Source of the DNA: Phytophthora hibernalis
Taxonomy: Eukaryota > Oomycota > Peronosporomycetes > Peronosporales > Peronosporaceae
DNA: 64,000 nt
NCBI GenBank assembly: GCA_012656075.1
Contig: JAAKBF010000033.1
Location: forward strand, 620,001-684,000
Direction: 5' to 3'
In this document: positions 31,806 through 42,355 of the stretch, in pieces
Layout of the letters: every line of letters starts with the position of its first letter
Numbering within the stretch: position 1 is the stretch's first letter
The notes under the pieces: generated by a model
Database searches by the model: none
What the model saw: only the letters and a program-made list of their open reading frames with translations
What the model was told of the DNA's origin: nothing
Made by a program: the position numbers and the translations under genes

Positions 31806-33112
31806 TTATAGTTGACCCTCCAACTGCAGCTGACGATAAATTCGATTCAGCAGAATGTGGAGGTGCGATGCTTTCTTGTTCATGCTGTCCGTCCATTTTT
31901 CCTGGTACTGATGAAACGGCTGCAGACGAATCGGAATTAACTCTGGAACAGGAAGCGGTACCAGCAAACGTCCTCCCATACCAGGCAGACTTGTTGATGA
32001 CGTCGACTCAATGTTGATCTGGTTACTGCTGGAAGTCCCAGGAGTAGGCTCGCTCAGGCGAAGTAGCATAGCTTGGAGGGAATGATCATGCCGTGACGTT
32101 TGAGAAATCAACGGAGTTGATGGCACCGAAGATGTAGCTGGTGTCGATGGGGTCGTAGTTGTTGCTGGTGTTGTTATGCTTGACCGTGGCGTAGCTGGTC
32201 CATTGAAAAGGCAATTGTTGTTTTCTAGAGAAGCAGACAGCACGACTGTCGACGCATTTTCTCCATTCAACCTGCGACTCGTGTGCGGCAAGTCTATCGT
32301 TCCATGTAGATCCGTTTTCTCTTCTCCGATCTCGACTTGTTGGCGGAATGTTATCATCCCTATCGACTGAAAGCTTCCAGCTGCTTTGTCGTCGTAGTGC
32401 GCTTGGAGATGGCACAACCGAAGCAGATGAAAGTGGCTCGTCATTGGGGAAAGCAGGAAAAGGCTTCAGTGGAGACAGGTTGCAGCAGTCATCGAAAATA
32501 CTTCAACGTATTCGACGGCGTTGGAAGGTGAAGCGATTGAGCATACCCTCAGCACCAGCGATGTCTAGCTGGCCTACGCGACAGAGAACAGCGTTGCCAT
32601 ACGCCTCATTTGCAAACTGTTCGATGGATGTCACCGACTGCTTCAAAACACCCCTCGGCGAGCAATCACAATCCAGGATCGGCATACACCCACAGCCGTT
32701 CTCTGCAGCACTTGGCATACTGCCACCAGCTTCGGCTATATTCTTGGCCAGCACATAGAACTCAACTACTTCTTTCGCAAGCTCTGTATATTTGCAATCC
32801 ACGGGAAATTTACGCTTCAACCTCAAAGCCAACTCCGACAAGCCGCTGTTCTTCGTCAAAGTACCCTGCAGAAGCCATCTCGTTGCACACACTTCGAATT
32901 TTGCGAACTAATTCGCTTTGGTCGTTCGGGTACGTGTCAACCTGTTCCAATGTGCACCAGACTGCATCCAGTTCGTAATTTCCTCGTGTTAGCACGCCAA
33001 CCGCAGCCTTCGATGCTTCAAGAAAAAGCACCGCCGCATTCTTCCAATCCTTGCGGACTTTACACTGCAAGGCCTTCGCTCCGGTCTGGAACGAACCCCA
33101 TCGACAGCGCAC
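31806..33112 (-). pseudogene. Unrecognised helical protein gene, frameshifted
   Basis: Pieces in order: 33112-32810 (WKNAAVLFLEASKAAVGVL, then a Cys/acidic region), 32892-32503 (ELALRLKRKFPVDCKYTELA, VLAKNIAEAGGSMPS), 32415-32086 (Ser/Arg-rich linker) and 32130-31806 (Ser/Thr/Pro-rich, ending ILLNRIYRQLQLEGQL). The junctions are one-base shifts. The N-terminal part could be another TPR/MIT-like helical bundle. It lies directly upstream of the TPR gene on the same strand and might be its N-terminal half. 31529-31805 shows nothing else. Confidence 0.35.
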
Positions 33113-33158
33113 TTCGTCAATGCTCCGTCATCACTCGCAGGAGTCGACGCAGAGTCTC

Positions 33159-33601
33159 TCAGGTACTTTTCAATACCATCATGACCCCGCCACGGGAAGA
33201 CTTCTGCACCCACGACGCACGACATAGAGCCTTATTAATAAAGTCGCCGAAGTCGTCTGCCCAGCGACACGTTCCGAAAATCCCGCGTACAAAGACGACA
33301 TGAAGCCCAGCGTGTTGTAAAGCGCCACGTGAGCGGCTCGTTGCGCACCCACGACTTGGTTGTCTGGTACACGGCCGAGAACCTCTTGGACACGTCCAGC
33401 AACGCGTCCAGCACCAGGTCTTCGGGCTCATTCTGCTGCTGATCCACACAGCGAACGACTGATCCGGGCGGCACGCAGTGGCGAAGAGGAAGACACCGAC
33501 GAGCGTAATCATACGAAATAGCATCGCGACTAGCACGGGGAGAAGTGTCGCCATGAAGAGGATGCCGAGCACTGCGACACAAGTAAACGGGAAGTTAGAC
33601 G
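33159..33601 (-). pseudogene. Membrane protein gene cut by Copia insertion
   Basis: The host-derived part begins at the target site (33601) with FTCVAVLGILFMATLLPVL and MLFRMITLVGVFLFATAC, two or three membrane segments. Later pieces in other frames read EPEDLVLDALLDVSKRFSAV and LGFMSSLYAGFSERVAGQ. The apparent start in the LTR (33695) is not native. CTTGTGTCGCAG just inside the junction could be a splice acceptor. Family unknown. Confidence 0.35.
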
Positions 33602-33766
33602 TGTTGGAAGCCACTAGGACCCCTAACGCAGTGGGAAGTACGACACAAAAGATAAAGTGAGATTTAGAGTTCCGAGCACAGAGCTCGCCCTGCACCAGCC
33701 TATACCTACCGCCAAACGCAGCTGCCCGGTGCCTTCAAATCCCTGATCCGAAGCCGTTCTTCAACA
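33602..33766 (-). repeat. Copia 3' LTR (165 bp)
   Basis: Direct repeat of 37187-37351; the only difference I noticed is A for G near 33619. Confidence 0.95.
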
Positions 33767-33939
33767 CTCCTCCTCACCGGCAGTGTCAAACAACAAAACG
33801 CATCCGTTTCATTTTCCGTTTCCGTCGGTCACACCTCAGTGCAGCCCAACAACATCCCGCAGTACTCCCAATCTCGGTGCATCAACCGCCTTGGTCATCA
33901 AGTCCGCCGGCATCCTCTCGCCTTCGCGATATTCCGGTT

Positions 33940-35346
33940 TCAGGACTCCTCGCTTCGTGTAATCCCCACAAACTGAATGCGCACATCAATGTGTTTTGCT
34001 TTCGCGGATGCGCCTTCGCCGTCCAGTTGCTTGAGCGCCGCCTGGTTGTCGACGTACAGCCCCATGGGTTGCTCATGCTTGACATGCAACTCACCGAGCA
34101 ACTCTCGCACACCGAGAAGTTCCGCCGCCATTACCGAAGCAGCCGTATACTCTGCTTCCATCGTCGACAACGAAACTCCGCCCTGCTTCTTACACGTCCA
34201 GCTGACTGGCATTTCGTCTAACGTAACTAAACCGCCAGTGACAGACTTCCGATCCTTCTTGTCGGCAGCGTAGTCCGCATCGCTGAACCCGGCCACCTTC
34301 AGCAGCTCATCTTTTCTTCGACTGCCTCGCATACTAAGTCGTAGCTCTTTCGTTCCGCCCAGATACCGCAGGATCCTCTTTGCTAGCTTCCATTCGTCGG
34401 TAGTGGGTTCATGCGTACGCCGTGACGCTTTGTGCACTGCAAACGCGATATCGGGGCGCGTACATCGCGCGACTCACATCAAGCTCCCAACTAGTGATTG
34501 AAACTTCTTCACAGTGATGATTTCATCGCCTCCGGCGGTCGGCAACTTCTCCCCACCAGTCCCTCGGATCTCGTTCCACTCCGGGCGTATGGGAGTACGC
34601 ACACCGTCTGCCTGCTCCATGCCGTGGTCCCTCAACATCTCCAGTATCGTCACACTCTGATCGACATCATACCCATTCTCTTCATCGTAAGTGACACGCA
34701 TCTATAGGAACTTGCTCACTTGCCCCAGATCCTTGATAGAGAATTCCTTGAGCTCCTCGAAGAAAACGTCCACAGCCGCTTGCTGTGTTCCTGTAACGAG
34801 TAGATCATCCACGTAGACACCGACCACCAGTAGGACCTCCTCATGCCGCCTGAAGTACACACACATGTCCGTGAGGCTCTGCTCGAAGCCGATTTCAACG
34901 AACTTCTTGTGCAATAACTGGTTCCAGAGACGTCCGGCCTGTTTCAGCCCATACAAGGCTTTCTTTAACTCCAGGGCTATTTCGTCGTCGCGTTCAACGC
35001 CCAATTCTTTCCGAACCTCGTCCGATATCTCCATTCCCTGCGGCAGGTGGATGAAGATGGCCAGATCTTCCTCTTTGTCAGCCTTCACATACGCATTCGG
35101 GACATCCCCATGCTTCGCTGGAACACGCCACTTTCGGTCCAAGGCAAATATCAGCTTAACGCTGGTCATGTCGATGACCGCAGCAAAGGTGATGCTGTAG
35201 TTCACACCGAAAGTCTGCTCGTTCCCGCTGGCAACGAGCCTCGCCTTCAGACGCTCAATGAGCCCCTCAGCATCGAGTTTGATCTTAAAAACCCATTTCG
35301 TATGTAGCACACGTACCCCTCGGGGCATCTTTACTATTTCCCACAC
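33940..35346 (-). pseudogene. Copia reverse transcriptase and RNase H
   Basis: RT (35346-34702): ARLVASGNEQTFGVNY, an altered palm motif FAAVIDMTSVK, LKKALYGLKQAGRLWN and the catalytic YVDDLLVTG. Connection (34701-34474) with SVTILEMLRDHGME and FQSLVGSLM. RNase H (34437-33940): FSDADYAADKKDRKSVTG, EAEYTAASVMAAELLG and LYVDNQAALKQ. RT and connection are separated by a TAG near 34702, and connection and RNase H by a shift near 34460. All catalytic motifs are present, so damage is recent. Confidence 0.85.
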
Positions 35347-35535
35347 GCCGTTCTCATCCAGAGCTCGCAGCTCTTCGACGACAGCGTTCGTCCAACCCGT
35401 CCTGTTTTGGCTACACAGCTTCCCCGTAATTCTTCAGGTCGGGTTCAACGACGCTATAAACAACGTCTCTTGTGGTCTCCTCCTGTGGAGCACGATCATT
35501 CTCATTGTTCTGCTCTCGTCGACCCACAGATCTCG

Positions 35536-36480
35536 TTATCGGCCGCTCCCGGGTCCAGTTTTTCTCGCCTTCTTGGCGTTCTTCTTGCGCCTCTTGGGAC
35601 GCTTGTGTCCTGCAGCGTTGGGTTCGTCTCCACCAGCAGTCGCTCCGGTACTATTCCCAAACGGCTCCTCCTCAGAGTCGCTACCTTCTAGATACAGTCG
35701 TTGTACCTGCTCATTTTGCGTCTTATCCAGCGTTTCAATGTTTCGCACGTGTTGTGTGGTTACCACCACCTTGTCTTTTGGGAGATACACGCGGTACCCC
35801 TTAGTCTCCTCGCCAATACCAACGATCATTCCGTACTGCGCGCTGCGAGAAATTCTTGTTGCGCGGGTCACGGTAGACCGTGCAAGGGGAGCCAAAGACT
35901 ACGATCTCCCTAACGACGGCGTCTTCTTCGTGAGCATCTTCATGGGAGACACTCGCCCCGGATTCGAGTTCGTGGGCGATCTATTCAGGATGTAGGCAGC
36001 GTACTGTACTGCATCTCCCCAAAACGTCAGTGGTAGCCCACATGCGAAAACCATGCATCTCGCCATATTCATAATAGTCCTGTGCATTCTCTCAGCCTTG
36101 CCATTGCTAGCTTGGTTTCAAGCCTCGCTTTGCTGTCGCTCCACGCCAGTATTCTTACAGAAGAGATCGACATTCTGGTACCCTCCCCGGAGTCCGTGCG
36201 CAGTACGTGAATCTTACAGTCGAATCTTTTCTCGAAAAATACCAAGAAGTGCTCAAACTGTTTGGCTGCGGCGTCCTTGGTCCTTGCAAGAAAAACCCGG
36301 CAGTAGTTAGACTTGTGATCCACGAAGTTTATCATGTAGCGGTTTTTGAGCCTATCCTTTGGCGACTGTACTTGCTGGTTGTAGTATCGCTCAGCTGTAC
36401 CCGTCAGATAGTGGCCTAGTAGAGCCACCTTTACGTCTTCTGGCCATGCAAAACCACAGGCTGACTGAGCGAGGGTCACT
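35536..36480 (-). pseudogene. Copia integrase, N-terminally deleted
   Basis: The rve core is visible as NFVDHKSNYCRVFLARTKD and IHVLRTDSG (36350-36180), then after a shift MHRTIMNMARCMVFACGLP and FWGDAVQYAAYILNRSP (36087-35950). The post-core domain (35895-35536) has YRVYLPKDKVVVTTQHVRN and an Arg/Lys-rich tail (HKRPKRRKKNAKKARK). The HHCC zinc-binding N-terminus is absent because the core is joined directly to gag. Confidence 0.75.
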
Positions 36481-37172
36481 TGCCTCTCAAATCGTTTACC
36501 CCACTCCAAGAATCCCGACCCAAGCCCAACATATAGCTCCTTGCCGTCGAAAGCACGTATTGCGAGTTTCTTCTGACGAGCATCGGGGTACTTCACTCCA
36601 GCGTTGTTCTGCTGTCCTGGGGCAGGGTCTGATAACTACCTGGAGTCTGCGGAGGTTGCGGAGGTACCTGCCCGCCTTGTGCGCCAGCGTATAGTCGCTG
36701 CAGATTAGCCCATATACAGGTTGTTGTGCAGCGAAATACGGAGCGTGCACCGTTGGTCTTGGTGCGGTTGGAGTACGGGGGCCGCTGGCGAGCCTCCCAA
36801 CGAGTCAATAGTCATGCGTGCTCCCCGCCCTAGTTCCGACGCAAACAAATTCATGTCCGCTGATGCGGCGATAGGCGTTCCGAACCTTGGTGGACTTCTA
36901 CCACCCTCGAATACCCTTTCCAGTTTCGTCTGCGATTCCTCGAGCCGTTGTAGACGCCCAGCGAGCCCACGCATGAGTTCTAGCAGCTCGGCGTCACCTC
37001 CCTCCACCAGTTTCCTTGATATCAGGGTATTGTCGCTACCCCTTTCGCGAGTAACGACGGTTGCTTTCTCCTCTGTGTCATTCACCATGCCAATCCTTTC
37101 GCGACTAGCTGGAGGCGCTACTTCCGGTACATGACCTTCAGTACGAGCGACCTCGTTGGTGGTATCGTCCAT
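36350..37172 (-). pseudogene. Copia gag, joined to integrase by internal deletion
   Basis: The ATG at 37172 starts MDDTTNEVARTEG. A coiled segment (LMRGLAGRLQRLEESQTKLE) and, after shifts near 36720 and 36590, the capsid-like region (FDGKELYVGLGSGFLEWGKR, VKVALLGHYLTGTAERYYN) follow. At about 36350 the frame passes from YNQQVQSPKDRLKN straight into integrase. The zinc knuckle, protease and HHCC region are lost. Confidence 0.7.
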
Positions 37173-37186
37173 TTGGGCTCAAAACC

Positions 37187-37351
37187 TGTTGGAAGCCACT
37201 AGGGCCCCTAACGCAGTGGGAAGTACGACACAAAAGATAAAGTGAGATTTAGAGTTCCGAGCACAGAGCTCGCCCTGCACCAGCCTATACCTACCGCCAA
37301 ACGCAGCTGCCCGGTGCCTTCAAATCCCTGATCCGAAGCCGTTCTTCAACA
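37187..37351 (-). repeat. Copia 5' LTR (165 bp)
   Basis: Partner of 33602-33766. The internal region begins at 37186 with GGTTTTGAGCCC, a possible primer-binding site of unidentified tRNA, before the gag ATG at 37172. Confidence 0.9.
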
Positions 37352-37356
37352 AGACG

Positions 37357-38434
37357 GGTGTTGTTGGGATCTAGTTGTATGGTTGATGCCAACGTCGGGA
37401 GGAAGTTGATAGAAGACGAAGCGACGTTGATTTAGGAAGGCTTGGAATGTGAAGTGGGTAGAATATTTAAGGGATCGGTTACCGATTTGAACTGGGTCAG
37501 GATCAGATTATAAATAGTCCCAACTGTGATATACCGGTACGTATACACAAAATGATAAACTCTGACCCACCCTGACCTGAAAAATAACGAACGGGTACCC
37601 TTCAATTAGAGAGTAACGTATTAGCAAATTAGGTAATTAGTAATAGATTAGCGAATCGCGAATGCACTTAGTGTCAGTGACACAAAGTTAGTGAACACAA
37701 AATAGTACACGTTGTCCATTGGAAACATCTGCTGAAGGAACTTCGCAACCGCCGGCTCTAGTTCTTCCAGGGAGGATGTAAGGATCTTGTCTTCGAAGTT
37801 GCATGTGATATATCAACGCGGCTGTATTCGGGAGGGTTACTAGGACTCCTATCTCTTTTGAATTCATTCTACAACTTTCCGCCGTGAACACAGGTCCACT
37901 TCACGGTTACCTTTTTGGGATCGGCTACCGGATTGAACTGGATCAGGGATCAGACAATACCTGGTTAAATAACCAATAGAATCTGATCAGAGACCCTGAC
38001 CCAGAAAATACTAAATCGATGCTTTACAAAAACAATTTTGGTGCTCACTGATTGAACATGCTTTACTATTTAAAACATCGCATTCCGTGTCATCTGGACA
38101 AATTAGTATATTTGGACCAGTAAGTTAATGTAACTACATACAGCCTATCCGTGCCACCTGTGTGGTGAATTAATGTCGCCTCTAAATTGAGTGGCCTCGT
38201 GTGTTTAATGCCAGTGGATTCATGTAACTCACTGCGGCCTATCCGTATCCACTGCGTCAATTCGTGGCGTCAGGCCACAAAAGCTGGTGAACTAATGTAA
38301 CTCGCTTCAACCTGTCCGTATTACTTTGGTCATACGTTTTGTATCTCAACTACACCTGTTGTTTTTCACTTAAATGGATCAAGCAAACAAGTAGTATCTT
38401 CTCCTCATTGTGAATTCTACCTGGTGACACTCAG
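37357..38434. repeat. Gene-free stretch with two diverged ~100-bp direct repeats
   Basis: GGGATCGGTTACCGATTTG (about 37471) and GGGATCGGCTACCGGATTG (about 37918) begin two related copies of about 100 bp, each with GATCAG and a terminal CTGACC. No gene; the rest is AT-rich, with repeated CCTATCCGT/CTGTCCGTA phrases at 38145-38315. Confidence 0.45.
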
Positions 38435-39830
38435 ATGAGCGATACCCAGGATTCTAGTCCTTTCAGGACTACTATTCACTGGAAGGGGTTCCAGTTGATC
38501 AAGTGCTACGCCTCCGATGTCAAGACGACATACCGCTGCAGCTTCTACCGACCACGACGTGACAGGCCCGGCTGTCCCGCGAAACTTGACGTGCTCACGA
38601 ATGGAGAAGTCAGAGAGAAGCAGTTTCCGCATTCGTGCAATACCTCTACGCGCCATCGCGGAGAAGATGTATCATTGAGATATCGGACGACTCATCGGAG
38701 GACTCGTCTACAAGTTCGGCACCGACGACTGTACCTGAAGAAGTGAGTCATCTGATGGCGACTGAGACCGACACTTTGGCGTTGTCACAGGTCTCCGCGA
38801 CACCGGCTCAGGTTCGGGGATAGTTCGTGATTGGTGCTCTGACTCGCGGTCTGTCGCGGCAGCAGGTTATCACTCGCGTATACCGCACATGAGTCGTCAC
38901 TTTGGCGGGTCAGTCCACGACCAAGTTGAAGTTCCACCACTGTCGATGGCACGAGACGGATCCAAGTTTTTCAATTTGGATTCACGTACCCTGGTGATAA
39001 TGGCCCCGAGCGTGTACTCAGTTGGGGTTATCCAGCGTTGATTCACTTGTTGAGCTACGCAGACGTTTCGCTGTTCGTGGATGGAACATTCCGCTGCGTG
39101 CCATCATCATTTCTCAGTGCGTGGTAATCATGGTTTACGACAGAGGATCACGCTGTTTCGTGCCATGCGTGACCATGTTGACGACAAACAAAACGGAATG
39201 GACGCATTGGCACTGTCTTCATTTTCTGCAAGTGTTGACCGGAATGAATATGCACCCCGGCACAATCACGTGTGATTACGAGCTCGCTCTGATCAACGCG
39301 GTACGGGATCAATTCCCGATCCTACGATCGTAGGATACCTGTTTCACTTCAAGCAGGCGATCCGTCGCCGAATGATGAAGTTGTACATCCTCACTGAGGA
39401 GATTGCAACTGCGATGACTCGCGGGCGGCTAGACTTGCTCACGATAATGCCGCAAGACCAGATTGACCTCGTGGTATCGACCACGTGACTACCCTGATTA
39501 AGGAGTCTCTCGCTTCGAGAGATTATCGGTACAGCGATGAAAAGTGGGTGGATTTTTGGGTCTATTTCGCCGCGTGTTTGGATTGAAATGTTCCCCCAAG
39601 ACTCAGGAATGTGCGTGGTATCGACCGCAGGATCGTTAATCGCACCAACAACCCCTGGAGCGGTACAACCGGGAGTTAAACGGGCGTTAAGCCCAACCTG
39701 CCCACATTTGTAGGGGTGTTGGAGCGCCATGCACATACCTACGTCACACTCATTGAGGATATTGCACGCGGGCGTGCTCGCCCTCCAACGCACGGTGTTT
39801 ATTTCAGTGCCTCCTAAGTTTACTTTGTGA
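38435..39830 (+). pseudogene. MULE transposase with FLYWCH-like finger, frameshifted
   Basis: The ATG at 38435 starts a FLYWCH/WRKY-GCM1-like zinc finger: HWKGFQLIKCYASD, TTYRCSFYR, GCPAKL and FPHSCN give C..C..H..C spacing. The MULE core begins near 39068 with LFVDGTFR (first Asp), then VVIMVYDRGSRCFVPCVTM and ITCDYELALINAV (second acidic cluster), and after a shift near 39330 VGYLFHFKQAIRRRMMKLY. The C-terminal NNPLERYNREL occurs near 39645 and HAHTYVTLIEDIARG near 39730. Several shifts and an in-frame stop at 39486 break it. This family differs from the SWIM MULE at 20.5-23.3 kb. Confidence 0.7.
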
Positions 39831-40083
39831 TCATTGGAGTGCATTTCAAATGGTCCGTGTGCTTAGCTTCACCACTGCACTTGTTTTTGTATACTGGTAC
39901 AATGATCTTGTGGCGAAGCGCCTAATAAGATTGGCGGACCGGCTATGAGAAAGACGGGGCGAAGATAAGAAAAGTACCACCGCCGATTCCGCTAATGAAG
40001 CTTCGGTGTCTCACGGGGACTATGCGCTCATGTCATGGGTTGATGTCGAGGGGGCGAGATCAAGTGAGACAAAGAAGATGGCA

Positions 40084-40262
40084 CCGCAGATGAGTCCAAA
40101 TCGACGTCGATCGGTGCGTCGGAATCTCCCGATCGACGATCGTGGCTCGATCGCTGAGCCAGCTGATCGTACCTCGATCGCCCTCGATCGTGACATTTCG
40201 ATCGCTCTCCGATCGTAACACCCCGATCGCTCTTCGATCGAGGATCCGCCGATCGACCAGCT
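40084..40262. repeat. Cluster of GATCG/CGATCG motifs in the Gypsy leader
   Basis: About twelve GATCG motifs, most within CGATCG palindromes, occur within about 180 bp at irregular spacing of 8-20 bases. It may lie in the 5' LTR or leader, before gag. Possible regulatory or structured sequence. Confidence 0.6.
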
Positions 40263-40605
40263 GTTTCTCAAGATTGGGCGAAGTCGACATCGACGAGTGT
40301 ACGAAGGCACCGGGAAGGATGGGTAAGAGCGGCGGCAGGTGACACGCAAGGCATCTAGCGGTCGTTTAGTGGAGTTCAGACTAAGTGTTTGGCTGAGATA
40401 GACATAACTATAAATCAGACTCGAATTTGCACTGAACATCGCAAGTGCCTTCCAGACGGGAAGAACATTGGCCCCATAAGGTGTTTGCATACTAGCGTTA
40501 GTAGATCTAGTGTTGTAGCGTAAGGATCGGATAATACATTGGCCGACCTTCCTACCCCTAAGTCTCTATCGTTCTAGTGCATACCTCGATCAACTGGACT
40601 ACTGC

Positions 40606-42293
40606 TTGGCCGTCTATCGTCTTCAAACTCTCATCAACTCAAGTCCCGCTATTGGAAGCGGCAAGCACACAAAGGAAAGGAAAAGGAAAGGAAAGCAACG
40701 CCCACAAGGCATCCCCAGGCTTCGGATCAAGTCCAAGCCCTCGATCGACTCTAGACAACCCCGATCGAGCCATATACTCGGCTGTAGCGTGAAGACTTCC
40801 GCGCTACTCCACCCCGTCCCCGCGTCCCGCCAGGACGTTCAAGACTTCTCGTCACTGCACTCTTCGGAGTCCCGAGAGAGCAGATCCAGCCCACCGACGG
40901 GTACACAAGGTGAGACCAAGTTCAGCAGATCACGGATCATCGGGACCCCTCCGTTAGTTGGTGTCTGGGCGCAGTGGGAAGTCGGATCTGGCCTTAACAA
41001 GATTTTGGCTGATCCCGCTACACCACAATGGTGCGCGTGCCCGGATCTCTTGGTGACTCAGGATTTCACCGTGAGTCCGATAAAGAAGAAGTGAAGATTG
41101 AACAAGGGGAACAAGCGTCATCGGAGATCGGATCGACGACGACGCCGCTGAATGAAGCGTGATCCGCAGATCGGCAAAGTCCTGGGAGGAGCTCTGTCGA
41201 CAGACAAGATATAGATCCGGATCCGGATCTAGAGAGAAACCTCGATTTCTCCCCAGGTCCCTTCGGGGACCCTCGCGGATCTTGATGCGAATCGAGATCT
41301 GCAGAAGAACACAGAAGACCAGGTCAGCCTTGAGCCTTACGTGTTCTCCGCTTTCGCGGCCCCGGCCGTGCGAGAAGAGAAGGTCAAACGTGAACCTTAC
41401 ACGTTTGTCCCGTCCGGGACTCCCGCGTTCCCGATCGCGAAGACCGAACGCCCTGCGTTCACCGGTGTCGCGACTTCCGAAGTTCCCAAGCAGATGCCGA
41501 AGAAGAAGAAAGGCAAGATGGCGAAGAAGAAGCTGAAAGCCCCGGAATCGGACACTGAAGATCGGAGCGGAAGGAAGTTAAATTTGAGCAAGAACACGAT
41601 GGCGATCGAGAAGATGTATCATGAGAAGGTCTTGCGTGACTTATATCAGGAGCTAGGAGATCAGCTAACGCTGCTCCGACTGGCTGACGCCGATGAGTTG
41701 GAAGAGGTCCTCCGCGATCGCGAACGAGCGAAGAACAGACAGAAGAAGTCTGCGTTCGGATCCAAGTATCGGCAGAAGACATCGAATCCCCACCGGCAAC
41801 CCCGACCAAGCGAGCGGTACAAGCGATCCAAGCGCAACGTGCAGACTCGGGATCGGACATAGGGTCGGACGGGTCGGATTCCGAAGGTGATCTACGTCTG
41901 ATCTATCTTGCTTCCGCCGATGAGAGATCGATCCCGGCCGGAGAACCACACCCGGCCCAGGATCCACCTCGACCGCCCCAGACGGCGCCCGATCGGCCTC
42001 TCCCGGATCATCGGAATCAAGTCCGCCACGACGGACCGGATCGAGGGCGATGCTCGCACTGCGAGTCTCGGAAGCATACGGATCTAAGCTGTTGGAGACG
42101 TCTCATCTGCCAGAAATGCGGCAAGAGCGGTCATCCCGCGGACCACTGCTTGTTCGTGTGCCGAGGATGCGGAGAGCTACATGACATGGGGAAATGCCCG
42201 ATGGAGGAATTCTACAACCAGATCTGCCAGTGGTATAACCCGACGAAGCATGCGGGTATGTTGCCTGAGACTGTTGAAAAGATGTTAAACTAG
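40606..42293 (+). pseudogene. Gypsy gag with two-part zinc knuckle
   Basis: Pieces: 40606-41094 (Lys/Arg/Ser-rich), 41159 onward, 41341-41862 (basic MPKKKKGKMAKKKLKAPE, then helical EKMYHEKVLRDLYQELGDQL) and a last piece to the TAG at 42291-42293. The last contains CSHCESRKHTDLSC and CQKCGKSGHPADHC, the second being a CCHC knuckle, then a further Cys pair CRGCGELHDMGKC. It binds RNA and forms the particle. Shifts lie near 41100, 41340 and 41800. Confidence 0.65.
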
Positions 42294-42355
42294 GACGCTC
42301 GTCGGGTTGGAATCCCGTACGATCCGAGCGTTCAAGCTACTGCATCTATGCATTT

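Larger units (their letters stand above)
33602..37351 (-). mobile_element. Ty1/Copia LTR retrotransposon with 5-bp target duplication
   Basis: LTRs at 33602-33766 and 37187-37351 differ at about one base and have TG..CA ends. The flanks are AGACG at 33597-33601 and AGACG at 37352-37356. On the minus strand a purine tract (GGTGAGGAGGAG) precedes the 3' LTR. The element is 3,750 bp, short for Copia, because part of gag-pol is missing. Confidence 0.95.

Noticed and set aside
35258..35995. 245-codon plus-strand frame in the Copia element
   Set aside because: It overlaps the RT and integrase coding strand in antisense and shows no recognisable domain.
39344..39844. 166-codon minus-strand frame over the FLYWCH MULE
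   Set aside because: The plus strand there carries the expected MULE C-terminal pieces (NNPLERYNREL, HAHTYVTLIEDIARG).
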